DNA of 33,221 nucleotides from a virus. Position 1 is the stretch's first letter, and each line of letters begins with the position of its first letter. A program made the translations under genes and the position numbers. The notes under the pieces were generated by a model that saw only the letters and a list, made by a program, of their open reading frames with translations, did no database searches and was not told the DNA's origin. Positions 1 to 9,333 of this stretch are shown one piece after another. The stretch covers positions 1 through 33,221 of IMG/VR virus record IMGVR_UViG_3300027608_000092. The stretch is one strand, 5' to 3'.

Positions 1-145
1 GAGACGAGGTCAAATGAGTGATGATTATTCTATTGAATCTGACACGGCATCTTTTGATTTCTTTGAAGATAGATTTACAGACCAGGTTGCTGGAACGACT
101 ATGACTTTCGATGTAATAATGGCAAACGAAATGACTATATGTTAA
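1..145 (+). CDS. Tail completion-like protein, 3' fragment (second allele)
   Basis: This is the C-terminal 47 codons of the gene that is complete at 32096-32551, cut by the window start; the reading frame begins at base 2. Bases 1-127 are identical to 32407-32533, and base 128 (G versus C) changes Gln to Glu in the last few residues. The stop codon overlaps the start of the next gene by 7 bases, as in the other copy. It is best read as the same locus from a circular genome rather than as a broken gene. Confidence 0.85.
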   Translation, partial: RRGQMSDDYSIESDTASFDFFEDRFTDQVAGTTMTFDVIMANEMTIC

Positions 146-669
146 ATGTACAGGAAGAATTAGATAAGTTTAAAAGGTATGTAATAGCTAAATCTAAACT
201 TAATCTAAAAGAACAGGATAGAAATGTAACTAGTAAGCTATACAACTCTATTAAAGGTGAAGCAAAAGCAATGCCTAATTCTTTCTATCTTAACTTTGAG
301 ATGGACGAACATGGACAGTATTTAGACCAAGGTGTTAAAGGTAAAAACTCATCTGCAAAAGCTCCTAATTCTCCATTTAAATTTGGGAGTGGTAAAGGTA
401 AAAAAGGGGGGTTGACATTAGGAATACAACGATGGGTTAAAGCTAGGAGATTTCAATTTAGAGATAAGAAGAGTGGTAAGTTCATGTCTTACGATTCTAC
501 TGCATTCCTAATCACCAGGTCGATATATTCTAAGGGGACTAAACCATCATTATTCTTTACTAAACCATTCAATAAATACTTTGAGAAATTGCCTGAAGAA
601 TTAATCGTTAAATACGGATTGGATGCTGAAGAGTTATTTAAGTATACAATCAAACAACCTGAAAAATAA
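139..669 (+). CDS. HK97 gp10-like neck/tail completion protein, allele A
   Basis: A 176-residue basic protein resembling the HK97-gp10 family, which acts at the head-tail junction or in tail completion. Support comes from its size, the GEAKAMPNSFYL segment near residue 40 and its position between a tail-completion-like gene and large tail proteins. It shares its first 12 residues and last 26 residues with the 183-residue protein at 32545-33096, while the centre is much diverged apart from islands such as KPSLFFTKPF. The start overlaps the upstream stop by 7 bases, and the stop shares one base with the next ATG. The family assignment is by pattern and context only. Confidence 0.6.
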   Translation: MLNVQEELDKFKRYVIAKSKLNLKEQDRNVTSKLYNSIKGEAKAMPNSFYLNFEMDEHGQYLDQGVKGKNSSAKAPNSPFKFGSGKGKKGGLTLGIQRWVKARRFQFRDKKSGKFMSYDSTAFLITRSIYSKGTKPSLFFTKPFNKYFEKLPEELIVKYGLDAEELFKYTIKQPEK

Positions 670-1988
670 TGGCTAATATATTTGCAAGAAGTCCTTACAT
701 TATAAACATCAACGTATCGGGACAAATAGGAAGTAAAATACAGATATTTCTTTGGAACGGCACGGGTTCTGCTCCAGCTACACCTCAATATACACTGAGC
801 AAGTTAATCCCCTCAAGTACGAATACAGCTACTAATTATGATATAGCTCCTTATATTAGAGAGTATTTATCTCACTCTGCACCACAAGAGGCAGAAGTAG
901 GGTTATTTTTAAGTTTAAATCAAACTACCTGGTGCAATGTAAAAGTTGTGAAATACAAATTAGTAGGTACTACATATAGTTTAATAAGCGCTTTTACAGT
1001 AGTACATACTCTTGAAGCTTATGCATTCGATGGATATTCATTCTACGAGTCAGGAAGTAATTATGACTATGGTAGATTCTTACTAGAGCAAAAAGAACAC
1101 TTTTATGATGAAGATGCTACATATGTTGGCGATGTTGCTGCTTACTTAAATACTAACGAATTAGTTAGATATATAGATACAAATACAACGACAACTATTA
1201 CAGGCGTTACGTTAAATGTAAATTTATCTTCTGAGGTAACGACGTTAACAAAAACAGGTAGGTATATATTATTGCCAGGTGAACTTTTAAGGTTTACATA
1301 CGTTAATGCATTAGCAGAGTCAACCACATGGGTAGGTACTGTTTTGACTTGTACTTACAATTCAGGTACGGACACAACAACAATTACTCCTGACTTTTTA
1401 GGACTTCCTGTTGAGACTGATGGGCTTGCACTCACTAATAGAGTTGTTACAACATTAGATTCATCTTACTATCAAGTACCATCTAGTAAATGGCATGCTG
1501 TATCAAGAATTTCAGGTACTAAAAACACATTACAGATATTATCTAGTACTTATACTAAGTTAGCTACGTGGACATTTACACCTGTTTGTGAGCCCAAGTA
1601 CACGCCTGTAGTGATTGACTTTATTAATAAATATGGAGCGTGGCAAAAAGAGTACTTTTTTAAATCATCAAAGAACACATTAGCAATTGAATCGAGTGAC
1701 TATAACGTGATGCAAAGCTCGGTGTCTAATTACGATATATTACAAGGACAGAAAAAATCATTCAATACCAATGGTAAAGAAACTATAAGCGTAAATAGTG
1801 GCTATGTTACAGAAGATTTTAGCAGCAATATAAAACAGATCCTATTGAGTGAACGTATATTGGTTGATAATAAACCAGCAATATGCAGAACAAAGTCGTT
1901 AGAGTTGATAAAAAACATAAATAACCACATGATTAACTATAGTTTAGAGTTTGAGTTTGCGTATAACACAATTAACAATGTAATATAA
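669..1988 (+). CDS. Tail protein, probably distal tail or tail tip
   Basis: A 439-residue protein rich in Thr, Ser and Tyr with alternating beta-type segments and no transmembrane segment. I recognise it as a type common in Bacteroidota siphophages, where it lies between neck genes and the tape measure gene, but it has no catalytic motif. The start ATG overlaps the preceding stop (taATG), and its stop overlaps the ATG of the next large tail gene, so the two are probably co-translated and function together at the tail tip. The first 42 codons occur again at the window end with few substitutions. A distal-tail or baseplate role is inferred from gene order. Confidence 0.5.
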   Translation: MANIFARSPYIININVSGQIGSKIQIFLWNGTGSAPATPQYTLSKLIPSSTNTATNYDIAPYIREYLSHSAPQEAEVGLFLSLNQTTWCNVKVVKYKLVGTTYSLISAFTVVHTLEAYAFDGYSFYESGSNYDYGRFLLEQKEHFYDEDATYVGDVAAYLNTNELVRYIDTNTTTTITGVTLNVNLSSEVTTLTKTGRYILLPGELLRFTYVNALAESTTWVGTVLTCTYNSGTDTTTITPDFLGLPVETDGLALTNRVVTTLDSSYYQVPSSKWHAVSRISGTKNTLQILSSTYTKLATWTFTPVCEPKYTPVVIDFINKYGAWQKEYFFKSSKNTLAIESSDYNVMQSSVSNYDILQGQKKSFNTNGKETISVNSGYVTEDFSSNIKQILLSERILVDNKPAICRTKSLELIKNINNHMINYSLEFEFAYNTINNVI

Positions 1989-4345
1989 TGAAGAGGATTG
2001 TAGATGTATATGTAGAAAGTATTAGCGGAAGTGGTGACTATTCTAAATTAGAGTTGTTTAATGATGAAAAAATTGATATAAGTTTAAGCGTTCAAAATGT
2101 ACAAGATATTTCTAAAGTGTATACTGATTTTACACAGTCATTCACTATACCAGCAAGTAATATTAATAATGCAATACTCGAGCATTTTTATCAATCGGAC
2201 GTAGACGCTGTTAATAATCCAAGTAAAAGAAGAGCTGCTTATATTGAGATTGGAATGACACCATTTAGAAGTGGTAATATTCAATTAGAAAAATCTAATA
2301 TTAAGAATGGGAAAGTAGATAGTTATACAGTTACGTTTTATGGTGACTTATTAAGCATTAAAGATAAGTTTGGAAATGATAAATTAACTGATTTAAACTT
2401 ATTCACTTATACAACAGATTATACAGGCGATAATGTTGAGAGCTTAATTACATCAACTGACTACACTAAGAATGTGAGATTTCCTTTAATTACGTCTAAC
2501 AGAGTTTGGTCATATAATGACGGGTTGAGCACAGACATTAAAACATCTGCTGGATCTGTAAATTTTAATGAGTTATTTCCAGCTTTGAAAGTAGCTAGGA
2601 TAATAGAATCTATTGAATCAAAATATGGTTTAACTTTTGATGGCAGTTTTTTTGATGTTGCTAACAAACCATACGATAGGTTATTTTTATGGTTAAAAAA
2701 CTCTGAAGCTTTTATTAAATTAACTAATGCTAGGGATGTAAATTTTACATCTTTAAAAATAAACGGAAGCCCGTCTAATTTATCAAAAACCAATGGAGTT
2801 ACAGGTGGTACTCTTAATGAGATAAATGTATATTATTATCCAAGTCCAAACGAACACTCTATTGAGATTTATTTTACAACAACTATTCCTTGTACTGTTT
2901 ATGTAGATTGTTACGAAAGCAAAAATTACGTAAAGACAGTTGAGTTTCCAAGTGGGAGTGGATGGCAAACATTATATAGAAGCCCAGCAGAACTAGCAAG
3001 TAATCAATATTGGTCTTATAAAGTAAAGACATCTACACCTACAACTATTAATTCAGAAGTAATATCCGCTAAACTTGTGGGGGGGACTTCAGGTGGTGTA
3101 GCTACAAAAGACATTGAATGTTCGATTTCAGATACAACTAGCAGTTTGAATATAGAAGATAGTGTACCTGATATTTCGGTAGCGGACTTTTTTAGTGGAA
3201 TACTTAAGATGTTTAATTTAACCTGTTATGCTACAGGAATAAATACTTTTTTAGTAGAAACTTTAGACACATGGTATTCTAAAGGATATATTTACGACAT
3301 TACAAATTTCACAGAAACAGATTCTATTGACGTTAACAGAGTTCCGTTATATAAAAATCTATCATTTGAACATGAGAAAAGCGAGTCACTTGTAAATAAA
3401 GAATTTTTAGCAGACAATAAAGGTTTTAGAAACTACGGAGATACTAAACAAAATTTCCCTGAATATGAGAATGGAGATTTCACGGTAAAAGTTCCATTCG
3501 AAGAGTTACTTCCTTTAAATTTAGACGGCAGTAAATTTTGTGCTTCTTATTGCTTAACACCTAAACCTGATTATAAGTCTTACATTCCTAAACCTGTCTT
3601 ACTTTATATGGATGATGTTCAGTCTTGTAATTTTTACTTTAATAATGGGTCGACAAAAGTAAATAAAACTACATACGCGCCATTTTATAATGAGGTTACG
3701 TTTAATGGCACTAGATATTCATTGAGTTTTGGTGAAGAAAAAAGTGTTGTAGATAATACACCTTTGTACAATGGTTTATACAAAACCTATTATGCTGGTT
3801 ATTTAAGTAATTTATTTAATATAAAATGTAGATTAATAAACGTTAAAGCACACTTCCCTTTATCATTAATCACTAAATTAAAGCTAAATGACAGATTAAT
3901 TGTTAGGGATAAAAGATACATTATTAATGAGATTAAATCTGACATTACTAGTGGTGAAGTAAGCTTATCGTTATTGAATGATTTTAGACCTATGGTGAAT
4001 AGTGTTGCAGTTCCTGTTGTTGGCGGTACTGGTGGTAATATTAAAACTCCTATTATTGTACCTAAATGGGCAGACCAAACAGATGTGTCATCGACTTACA
4101 CAGGTGTTACATTTGTCACTGATACATTTACAGAAGATGGATGGGTAGATATTACCATACCAACTAATCCCACACCATTAACACCAACAGCGTTAGAGTC
4201 AGGTACAGATTCATTGATAACGGATTCAGGCTTTGGAATAATAAATGAAGATTACGCTGCACAAGAGATTCCTATTACATATAGCTTTTTAGAGACATCA
4301 ACAGGCACAACTATTTCTAACACTGTAATAATATACCAAGAATGA
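1988..4345 (+). CDS. Large tail-tip/baseplate-like structural protein
   Basis: A 785-residue protein, one of the two largest in the genome. The N-terminus (about residues 1-130) contains the DFTQSFTIPAS segment found near the start of large tail proteins of many Bacteroidota phages. The rest is predicted mixed beta structure without membrane segments, and the last 100 residues are Thr/Pro-rich, as in an exposed adhesion-type extension. It sits between the preceding tail protein and the tape measure gene, which suggests a tail hub or tip role. No enzymatic motif was seen. The stop codon overlaps the start of a 58-residue gene (ATGA). Confidence 0.5.
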   Translation: MKRIVDVYVESISGSGDYSKLELFNDEKIDISLSVQNVQDISKVYTDFTQSFTIPASNINNAILEHFYQSDVDAVNNPSKRRAAYIEIGMTPFRSGNIQLEKSNIKNGKVDSYTVTFYGDLLSIKDKFGNDKLTDLNLFTYTTDYTGDNVESLITSTDYTKNVRFPLITSNRVWSYNDGLSTDIKTSAGSVNFNELFPALKVARIIESIESKYGLTFDGSFFDVANKPYDRLFLWLKNSEAFIKLTNARDVNFTSLKINGSPSNLSKTNGVTGGTLNEINVYYYPSPNEHSIEIYFTTTIPCTVYVDCYESKNYVKTVEFPSGSGWQTLYRSPAELASNQYWSYKVKTSTPTTINSEVISAKLVGGTSGGVATKDIECSISDTTSSLNIEDSVPDISVADFFSGILKMFNLTCYATGINTFLVETLDTWYSKGYIYDITNFTETDSIDVNRVPLYKNLSFEHEKSESLVNKEFLADNKGFRNYGDTKQNFPEYENGDFTVKVPFEELLPLNLDGSKFCASYCLTPKPDYKSYIPKPVLLYMDDVQSCNFYFNNGSTKVNKTTYAPFYNEVTFNGTRYSLSFGEEKSVVDNTPLYNGLYKTYYAGYLSNLFNIKCRLINVKAHFPLSLITKLKLNDRLIVRDKRYIINEIKSDITSGEVSLSLLNDFRPMVNSVAVPVVGGTGGNIKTPIIVPKWADQTDVSSTYTGVTFVTDTFTEDGWVDITIPTNPTPLTPTALESGTDSLITDSGFGIINEDYAAQEIPITYSFLETSTGTTISNTVIIYQE

Positions 4346-4518
4346 TAGAACAAATTATAGCATTACTCAGAGTAGATAATTTCTATGGAGTAAGTGAAAA
4401 CATAGACATTGCAAAAGGGAAATATCTATTATCAGATAGTTTTGTTGCAAACTACAAACAAGGCAAAAGAGAGTTATTATTGAAAGCAAAGTACAATGGC
4501 AGAAAAGAAAGTAATTGA
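4342..4518 (+). CDS. Small protein of the tail operon, unknown function
   Basis: A 58-residue reading frame starting MIEQIIALLRVDNFYG and ending KYNGRKESN. It begins on an ATGA overlap with the preceding tail gene and its last 23 bases overlap the start of the tape measure gene. The tight overlaps and the sensible amino-acid composition argue that it is translated. I do not recognise a family. A role in tail tip assembly is possible from position only. Confidence 0.55.
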   Translation: MIEQIIALLRVDNFYGVSENIDIAKGKYLLSDSFVANYKQGKRELLLKAKYNGRKESN

Positions 4519-6094
4519 GTTAGAAGTAAAGACCAATGCGCAATCCCTTAAAGCACAGTTAAGAGAAGCGCAGAATGAAGTTAATGCGCTTTCTGAAAAG
4601 TTTGGTGCTACTTCTGACCAAGCTATTAATGCTGCGAGAAATGCTGCGAGATTAAAAGATGCGATAGGAGATGCTAAGGCGCTTACTGACGCGTTCAATC
4701 CTGATGCTAAATTCAACGCACTAAGTAATTCCATAGGTGGTGTGCTTAATGGATTCCAAGCATTCGAGGGTGCGCTAGGATTGGTTGGTGTTGAAGGTGA
4801 AGCGGTGCAAGCTACCTTACTGAAAGTCCAATCTGCAATGGCATTATCTCAAGGCTTGCAAGGACTTGGGGAAGCTAGAGATTCGTTTAAACAATTAGGA
4901 GCTGTAATAGGTCAAACTGCCATAGGTCAAAAATTACTTACTGCAGCTCAAGTAGTAGGAGCTGTAGCAATGCGTGTTCTAAATGCTGTAATGGCTGCTA
5001 ATCCAATATTGCTTGTTGTTGGTGCTGTTGGTGCTTTAGTTGGTGCTTTAGAGTTATTAAAAAGAGGACAAGACGACGCTGCTAATAAACAAAGGGAATT
5101 AAATAGACAATTAGAATATACTAAAAGATTAGAAAAACAAAGTATAGATACTACTTCTGAACATGTTAACGAATTAAAGAAACAGCACGAGAATAAACTT
5201 AGATTAAAACAAGCCGAGGGTGAAGCAGACAATGTCCTTGCTAAAATGGAGATTGACAATAAAAAACAAATCTTAAGATATTACAGCTTAGTTTATCAAA
5301 TGGGTGGTAAATTAAATAAAGACCAATTAGCAGATGCAAAACAATTAAGAGAAGAAATTAAGATTTTGCAAGCTCAACAAATAACTGATTTACGTGAAGC
5401 AAACGTATCAAAAAAAGAAGTAGTAAAAAAAGATAAAGAAGAAGAACTAGAATTACGTAAAGATAATCTATCTAGTTATTTTGAGATAGGTAAGCAGACG
5501 CTAGCTATTGAGAATGAATTATACGAAAAAAGAACAGAATTACAAAACAAAGCACACGATGAGGAGCAAGCTAGAAAAGAGAAAGAGAAAGCAGATGCAA
5601 TAATATTAGCAGATACAAAATATAATACAGCTAGACAATCTTTGACTGCAATAGGGGATTTAGCTACTTCGTTTGCTGGTAAATCTGAGAAAGCTCAAAA
5701 GAGAGCATTTGATATTCAGAAAGCAGCAAATATTGCTGGAGGTTTAATGGACACTTACAAGGCGTCATTAGGTGCATTCAAAGATACACCAGGTGGCCCT
5801 ATATTAAAAGGTATTGCCGCAGGTTTAACTGCTACTGCTGGTTTAGCTATGGTTAATAATATTCGTAAGCAAGAATTCAATGGTGGAGCTCCAGGTAATA
5901 TGCCATCCACTCCTTCAGGAGATAGTGGTAATCAAAACCAAGTTATCACTCCTAACTTTAATATTATTGGCTCGCAAAATCAAACGCAATTGGCTCAATT
6001 GAATCAAGCACCAATTAAAGCTTATGTTGTAGGTTCGGACGTTACGACACAACAAATGTTAGACAAGAAAAAAATACAAAATGCCACTTTATAA
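4496..6094 (+). CDS. Tail tape measure protein
   Basis: A 532-residue protein with the usual tape measure layout: an Ala/Gln/Glu-rich coiled-coil N-terminus (residues 1-70), a hydrophobic Gly/Ala/Val block (about 145-188), a charged coiled coil (about 195-370), and a C-terminal Ala/Gly-rich segment containing KGIAAGLTATAGLAMVNNI. Tape length sets tail length at roughly 0.15 nm per residue, so about 80 nm would be expected; that makes it a short tape for a siphovirus. The start is the ATG at 4496, inside the end of the upstream small gene. It is followed after 11 bases by the XkdF-like protease gene, an unusual neighbour. Confidence 0.75.
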   Translation: MAEKKVIELEVKTNAQSLKAQLREAQNEVNALSEKFGATSDQAINAARNAARLKDAIGDAKALTDAFNPDAKFNALSNSIGGVLNGFQAFEGALGLVGVEGEAVQATLLKVQSAMALSQGLQGLGEARDSFKQLGAVIGQTAIGQKLLTAAQVVGAVAMRVLNAVMAANPILLVVGAVGALVGALELLKRGQDDAANKQRELNRQLEYTKRLEKQSIDTTSEHVNELKKQHENKLRLKQAEGEADNVLAKMEIDNKKQILRYYSLVYQMGGKLNKDQLADAKQLREEIKILQAQQITDLREANVSKKEVVKKDKEEELELRKDNLSSYFEIGKQTLAIENELYEKRTELQNKAHDEEQARKEKEKADAIILADTKYNTARQSLTAIGDLATSFAGKSEKAQKRAFDIQKAANIAGGLMDTYKASLGAFKDTPGGPILKGIAAGLTATAGLAMVNNIRKQEFNGGAPGNMPSTPSGDSGNQNQVITPNFNIIGSQNQTQLAQLNQAPIKAYVVGSDVTTQQMLDKKKIQNATL

Positions 6095-6105
6095 GTTATA
6101 ATAAT

Positions 6106-6678
6106 ATGGAAAAGTTACAGAATATAGAGCTTACAATTAAGGACGAAAAAGAGCAAGGAGTCTTTGCTATTTCATTCGTGGACAGACCTGCCATTGAGGA
6201 AGATTTTATTTTGCTTTCTGAAATGGAAGTTGAAATGAAAGTAATCGACGAAAATAAACGTGAGGTTATTGGTCTTGCTTTGGTTCCTGAGAAAAAAATT
6301 CTTAGACGTATAAAAGATAAAGAATTTACAGTTTCATTTAGTGCTGAAACAATTGCTAAAACGCAAGAACTTTACATGAAGAAATTGTACGGAAATAACG
6401 TAACAGTTGACCATGCAGAAAACGTAGATGGTGTTGCATTAATTGAATCATGGATTGTTGAGGACAGTAAGAATGATAAGTCTAATATCTACAAACTTAA
6501 TGCACCTGTTGGAAGTTGGGTAGTAAAAATGAAAGTTTACAATGAAGAAGTTTACCAAGGGATAAAAGATGGTAAGTTCAACGGATTCAGTATTGAGGGT
6601 AAGTACGATGGGTTAGAGCAATTAAAAATGCAAGACGACGTGCTTAATGAGATTAAAGATTTACTAGAAAAACTATGA
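6106..6678 (+). CDS. XkdF-like prohead protease
   Basis: A 190-residue protein resembling the XkdF family of putative phage serine proteases, which mature the prohead. The N-terminus (FAISFVDRPAIEEDF, about residues 20-35) carries the VDxPAI pattern. The C-terminal half has VDHAENVDGVALIESWIVED followed by GSWVVKMKVYNEEVY and NGFSIEG, as in XkdF-type proteins where a 'G.W......de.vw..ik.G...GFSIEG' stretch is common. The family assignment is good; proteolytic activity is inferred from the family. It lies between the tape measure and fibre genes instead of next to portal or capsid, and its end overlaps the next gene by ATGA. Confidence 0.7.
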   Translation: MEKLQNIELTIKDEKEQGVFAISFVDRPAIEEDFILLSEMEVEMKVIDENKREVIGLALVPEKKILRRIKDKEFTVSFSAETIAKTQELYMKKLYGNNVTVDHAENVDGVALIESWIVEDSKNDKSNIYKLNAPVGSWVVKMKVYNEEVYQGIKDGKFNGFSIEGKYDGLEQLKMQDDVLNEIKDLLEKL

Positions 6679-6920
6679 GTGAAATACCATATTTTGTAAG
6701 GTATAAAGATGTAACTACATTAGATAGTACGGATAGTCTATATTTAGACGATGCTACTAGTGATGTGCCAAAGAAGATATCTTTAACTGATTTTGATTAT
6801 GCAAGAACAAAGAATCGCATTTTAAATGGTGGCACAAATAATATTGACGAAGATGTATCACAAATAATAGGTGGATTAAATGGAGTTTCTAAAAATTCAA
6901 ATACAATAAATAATGGCTAA
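6675..6920 (+). CDS. Small fibre-associated protein
   Basis: An 81-residue protein. The segment VTTLDSTDSLYLDDATSDVPKKISLTDF resembles the short N-terminal modules of phage tail fibres in which a state or parameter list is followed by a (K)KI(S/T)-type motif; the protein at 13724 has a comparable module. It ends in an Asn-rich tail and overlaps the fibre-like gene at 6913. It may be the attachment module of a split fibre. Function is inferred from sequence style and neighbours. Confidence 0.5.
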   Translation: MSEIPYFVRYKDVTTLDSTDSLYLDDATSDVPKKISLTDFDYARTKNRILNGGTNNIDEDVSQIIGGLNGVSKNSNTINNG

Positions 6921-7941
6921 CGAAACAAGAAGAATATTAATAAAAAAAGGCACAAGTATTGCAACTATTCCTGCAAGCTCAGACCACACAGATGGTACTT
7001 GGATAAGCACTGATTTATATATTGGGGAGTTCTATATGAATACAACGAACGGCAAAATATATACAAGAACAACAAGTGGAATTTCAGAAGTTATTTATAA
7101 CGTTGCAGATTTTGAACTATTAGCAAATAAAGCTACAAATTTTACAACTTTAAATAATACGAAATATCCCACGACACTTGCTGTAGAAAATCAAATAGAT
7201 GCAAAACTTGTATCTACTGGCTATTGGAATGTAGCAAGTTCAGAAATACAAAGAGGGTATAGAGCGCAACATAATTCAACAACGGTTTTTGCTGAGAATA
7301 TTGCAGCGGGTACTTTGCAAGGTACGGCTACAGCTGTATCTGTATCAACTACTTCTATACAAACTAAAAAGACACGATTAAAGATTGGTGTTTCTATAGC
7401 AGCGGCTAACGGAGTGGCTGGTTATAGGTCTACGAGTGCTTTTAATCTTGTTGATATGGGATGGAGGTTTGGTGTTTCTTTTGGGATTTCAGATACGGCT
7501 TTAAATACAGGAGCAAGACAATTTTACGGAATGACTTCGGTAACAACTTTGTTGGGAATATCGTCTACTGTTCACGTTGAAAGTTTGACAAATATAATTG
7601 GTATAGGTTCGGATGCTTTAGATACTAATTTACAGATATTCCATAACGATGCAACCGGGACCGCTACAAAAATAGACTTAGGAGCTAATTTTTTAGCAAA
7701 TAGAACAGGAAGTGCAGCAACTGATTTTTTTGTTTTTGAGCTTTACAATCCCTTTAATTCAATGACTGTATATTACAGAGTTACTTCCTTAGAAAACAAC
7801 GTAACAGTTGAGGGGTCAATCACTACTAATTTGCCAAGTGATACTACTCCAATAACCATGCAAGCGGTTAGAACTTCGGGAGCGACATCAAACGCGTGTA
7901 GTTTTGATATTAGTCAATTAACTATAAATTGTGTGTCATGA
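6913..7941 (+). CDS. Putative tail fibre or receptor-binding protein
   Basis: A 342-residue protein. The N-terminus (residues 1-60) contains the pattern 'DGTWISTDLYIGEFYMNTTNGKIYTRT', typical of short beta repeats in phage fibres that name a lattice or time step. The remainder is Thr/Ser/Asn/Gly-rich with repeated beta-type segments and few charged clusters, as expected for an extended trimeric or lectin-like structural protein. No enzymatic motif was seen. The preceding gene overlaps by 8 bases and the following small gene starts on its stop codon. Receptor binding is inferred, not shown. Confidence 0.5.
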   Translation: MANETRRILIKKGTSIATIPASSDHTDGTWISTDLYIGEFYMNTTNGKIYTRTTSGISEVIYNVADFELLANKATNFTTLNNTKYPTTLAVENQIDAKLVSTGYWNVASSEIQRGYRAQHNSTTVFAENIAAGTLQGTATAVSVSTTSIQTKKTRLKIGVSIAAANGVAGYRSTSAFNLVDMGWRFGVSFGISDTALNTGARQFYGMTSVTTLLGISSTVHVESLTNIIGIGSDALDTNLQIFHNDATGTATKIDLGANFLANRTGSAATDFFVFELYNPFNSMTVYYRVTSLENNVTVEGSITTNLPSDTTPITMQAVRTSGATSNACSFDISQLTINCVS

Positions 7942-8087
7942 TAACAGTAATACAAGAAATTAGAGGTTCTTATACCTATGTAGAAAGTAGATATTTAAAT
8001 GTAATTATAGTAGGCAATGAAGTTTTAAATGCAAATGTATCTGCTGAAATAATAAATCAAGAAACAATAATAAACAATTATATATAA
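7938..8087 (+). CDS. Small protein downstream of the fibre gene
   Basis: A 49-residue frame starting MITVIQEIRGSYTYVES and ending NNYI, opened by an ATGA overlap with the fibre-like gene. It fills the space before the Cys-rich protein at 8094 with no leftover noncoding DNA, which supports translation. No family was recognised. It may assist the fibre or be a small structural component. Confidence 0.5.
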   Translation: MITVIQEIRGSYTYVESRYLNVIIVGNEVLNANVSAEIINQETIINNYI

Positions 8088-8093
8088 ATAAAT

Positions 8094-8291
8094 ATGGAAA
8101 AAAAAGCAAGAGTTTCAAAAGCATCACCAAAAGGTGGTAAGAGAGGATGCCTATGTAAAGATGGGAAATACTCTAGTCAATGTTGTGAAGGCACATTACC
8201 AGCACAAGGATTTGGAAGTGAGATACAACAAAGTATATCTGACGTTACTCACACTATTAATCAACAAGTTATTACTACTTCAAGAGGGTAA
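8094..8291 (+). CDS. Small Cys-rich structural-type protein
   Basis: A 65-residue protein with a compact cysteine cluster, GCLCKDGKYSSQCCEG (residues 19-34), preceded by a basic N-terminus. Similar 'CxC.DG.YS..CC' clusters occur in small virion-region proteins of Bacteroidota phages. The four cysteines could bind a metal or form cross-links. It sits at the border between the tail-fibre and capsid genes. The start follows an A/T-rich leader (ataaataaatATG), the usual pattern for this genome. The exact role is unknown. Confidence 0.55.
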   Translation: MEKKARVSKASPKGGKRGCLCKDGKYSSQCCEGTLPAQGFGSEIQQSISDVTHTINQQVITTSRG

Positions 8292-8327
8292 TTTAAAACA
8301 AAGTAATTAATAATTAGTTAACTAAGT

Positions 8328-8723
8328 ATGGAAACAAGAACTATTGTAAAAAAAGTCACTAAATCACTTGATGTAAAGTTTGGTGCTGTTGATGATATTA
8401 ATAAAATCAAAGACGATATTCTTTCTGCTTGGAAGTCTCATGTTAGTAAAAGAGATTCATGGGGAGCTGAATCTTCAAAAATTCTTCAAGCAATTGGAAA
8501 GCATGAAGCTAATGGTGTTCAATTAAAAAAAGAAGTTGATTCTTTTGATAAACAACTATTAGATTTAAGTTCAAAATTAACAAAATTAAGAAATCAAGCA
8601 GACCAATTAGGTTTAGATTTACCACAAGAACTAGGATTATTAGGTGGTGTTTCAGTGAATTCTTGGAATAATAAATTTGTTGATACACGCGAAATAGTCG
8701 ATAAATTTCAAACAAGTAAATAA
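8328..8723 (+). CDS. Coiled-coil protein upstream of the scaffold/capsid genes
   Basis: A 131-residue protein with a long predicted helix (residues 60-100, heptad-like Leu spacing around KQLLDLSSKLTKLRNQADQL) and a C-terminal 'SWNNKFVDTREIVDKFQTSK' stretch. It stands alone between the Cys-rich protein and the acidic scaffold-like gene, and is separated from the latter by only 8 bases. A head-assembly accessory role is possible by position. No family was recognised. Confidence 0.55.
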   Translation: METRTIVKKVTKSLDVKFGAVDDINKIKDDILSAWKSHVSKRDSWGAESSKILQAIGKHEANGVQLKKEVDSFDKQLLDLSSKLTKLRNQADQLGLDLPQELGLLGGVSVNSWNNKFVDTREIVDKFQTSK

Positions 8724-8731
8724 ATAAATAA

Positions 8732-9325
8732 ATGGATAAACAAGTTCCTTTACAAATGGTAAAAGATTTCTTGATTAAACTAACGGGAGTAAAGACTGAA
8801 AGTTTAGATACGAAATTAGAAGACCAAGTATTAGCAGATGGTCAAACGACTATTCAAGCTGATCTGTTTGAGGCTGGTGAAAACGTATTTATCGTTGTAA
8901 CTGATGCCGAACCTGTGCCACTTCCTGTTGGTGAATACGAACTGGAAGATGGTAAAATCTTAGTAGTTAAAGAAGAGGGAGTTATTGACTCTATCGTTGA
9001 AGCTACTGAAGAGAACACTGAAGAAGCAGAAACAGAAGTACCTGTTGAAGCTGAAAAAACACCTGAACAAGCGAAGGTTAAAAAAATCGTTCGTTCACAA
9101 GTTGAAGAGCAACATTTCTCCGCATTGGAAGAAAAGATTGCAGAGTTAGAAGCTAAGATTGTAGAGCTTTCTAAGGTTACTGAAGAAGTGGTTGTTGAGC
9201 TAGCAGAAGAGCCAAAACCTATACAATTCAATCCTGAGAATTCTCAAACAATTGATCTTATAGAATTAACACCAGGAAAAGCGAGGGGTATTCGCGATTC
9301 CATTTTAGAAACAATTTATAAATAA
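8732..9325 (+). CDS. Putative capsid scaffolding protein
   Basis: A 197-residue, strongly acidic protein with a Glu/Val/Ala-rich region (residues 85-120) and a coiled coil (about 128-160, rich in EEKIAELEAKIVELSK). It lies 8 bases upstream of the major capsid gene, the usual place for a scaffold protein, and has the typical low-complexity acidic helix composition of that class. No protease motif is present; the likely protease is the XkdF-like protein at 6106. Assignment rests on composition and position. Confidence 0.6.
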   Translation: MDKQVPLQMVKDFLIKLTGVKTESLDTKLEDQVLADGQTTIQADLFEAGENVFIVVTDAEPVPLPVGEYELEDGKILVVKEEGVIDSIVEATEENTEEAETEVPVEAEKTPEQAKVKKIVRSQVEEQHFSALEEKIAELEAKIVELSKVTEEVVVELAEEPKPIQFNPENSQTIDLIELTPGKARGIRDSILETIYK

Positions 9326-9333
9326 AATAAACT

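Noticed and set aside
489-788. Minus-strand frame of 99 codons, also present at 32916-33215
   Set aside because: It lies opposite the gp10-like and tail genes in both copies and is preserved only because the plus-strand DNA is repeated; no start context or family resemblance.
1-794. Direct terminal repeat of the phage chromosome
   Set aside because: True terminal repeats are identical. Here the middle of the overlap is strongly diverged and 21 bases different in length, so alleles or duplication fit better.
8509-8715. Minus-strand hydrophobic frame opposite the coiled-coil gene
   Set aside because: Leu/Ile-rich reverse translation of a Lys/Asn/Asp-rich helix; no start context and the plus-strand gene is well placed.
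8854-9231. Minus-strand Ser/Thr-rich frame of 125 codons
   Set aside because: It is the shadow of the Glu-rich coding sequence of the scaffold-like gene; its low-complexity Ser content is what reverse-strand Glu codons produce.
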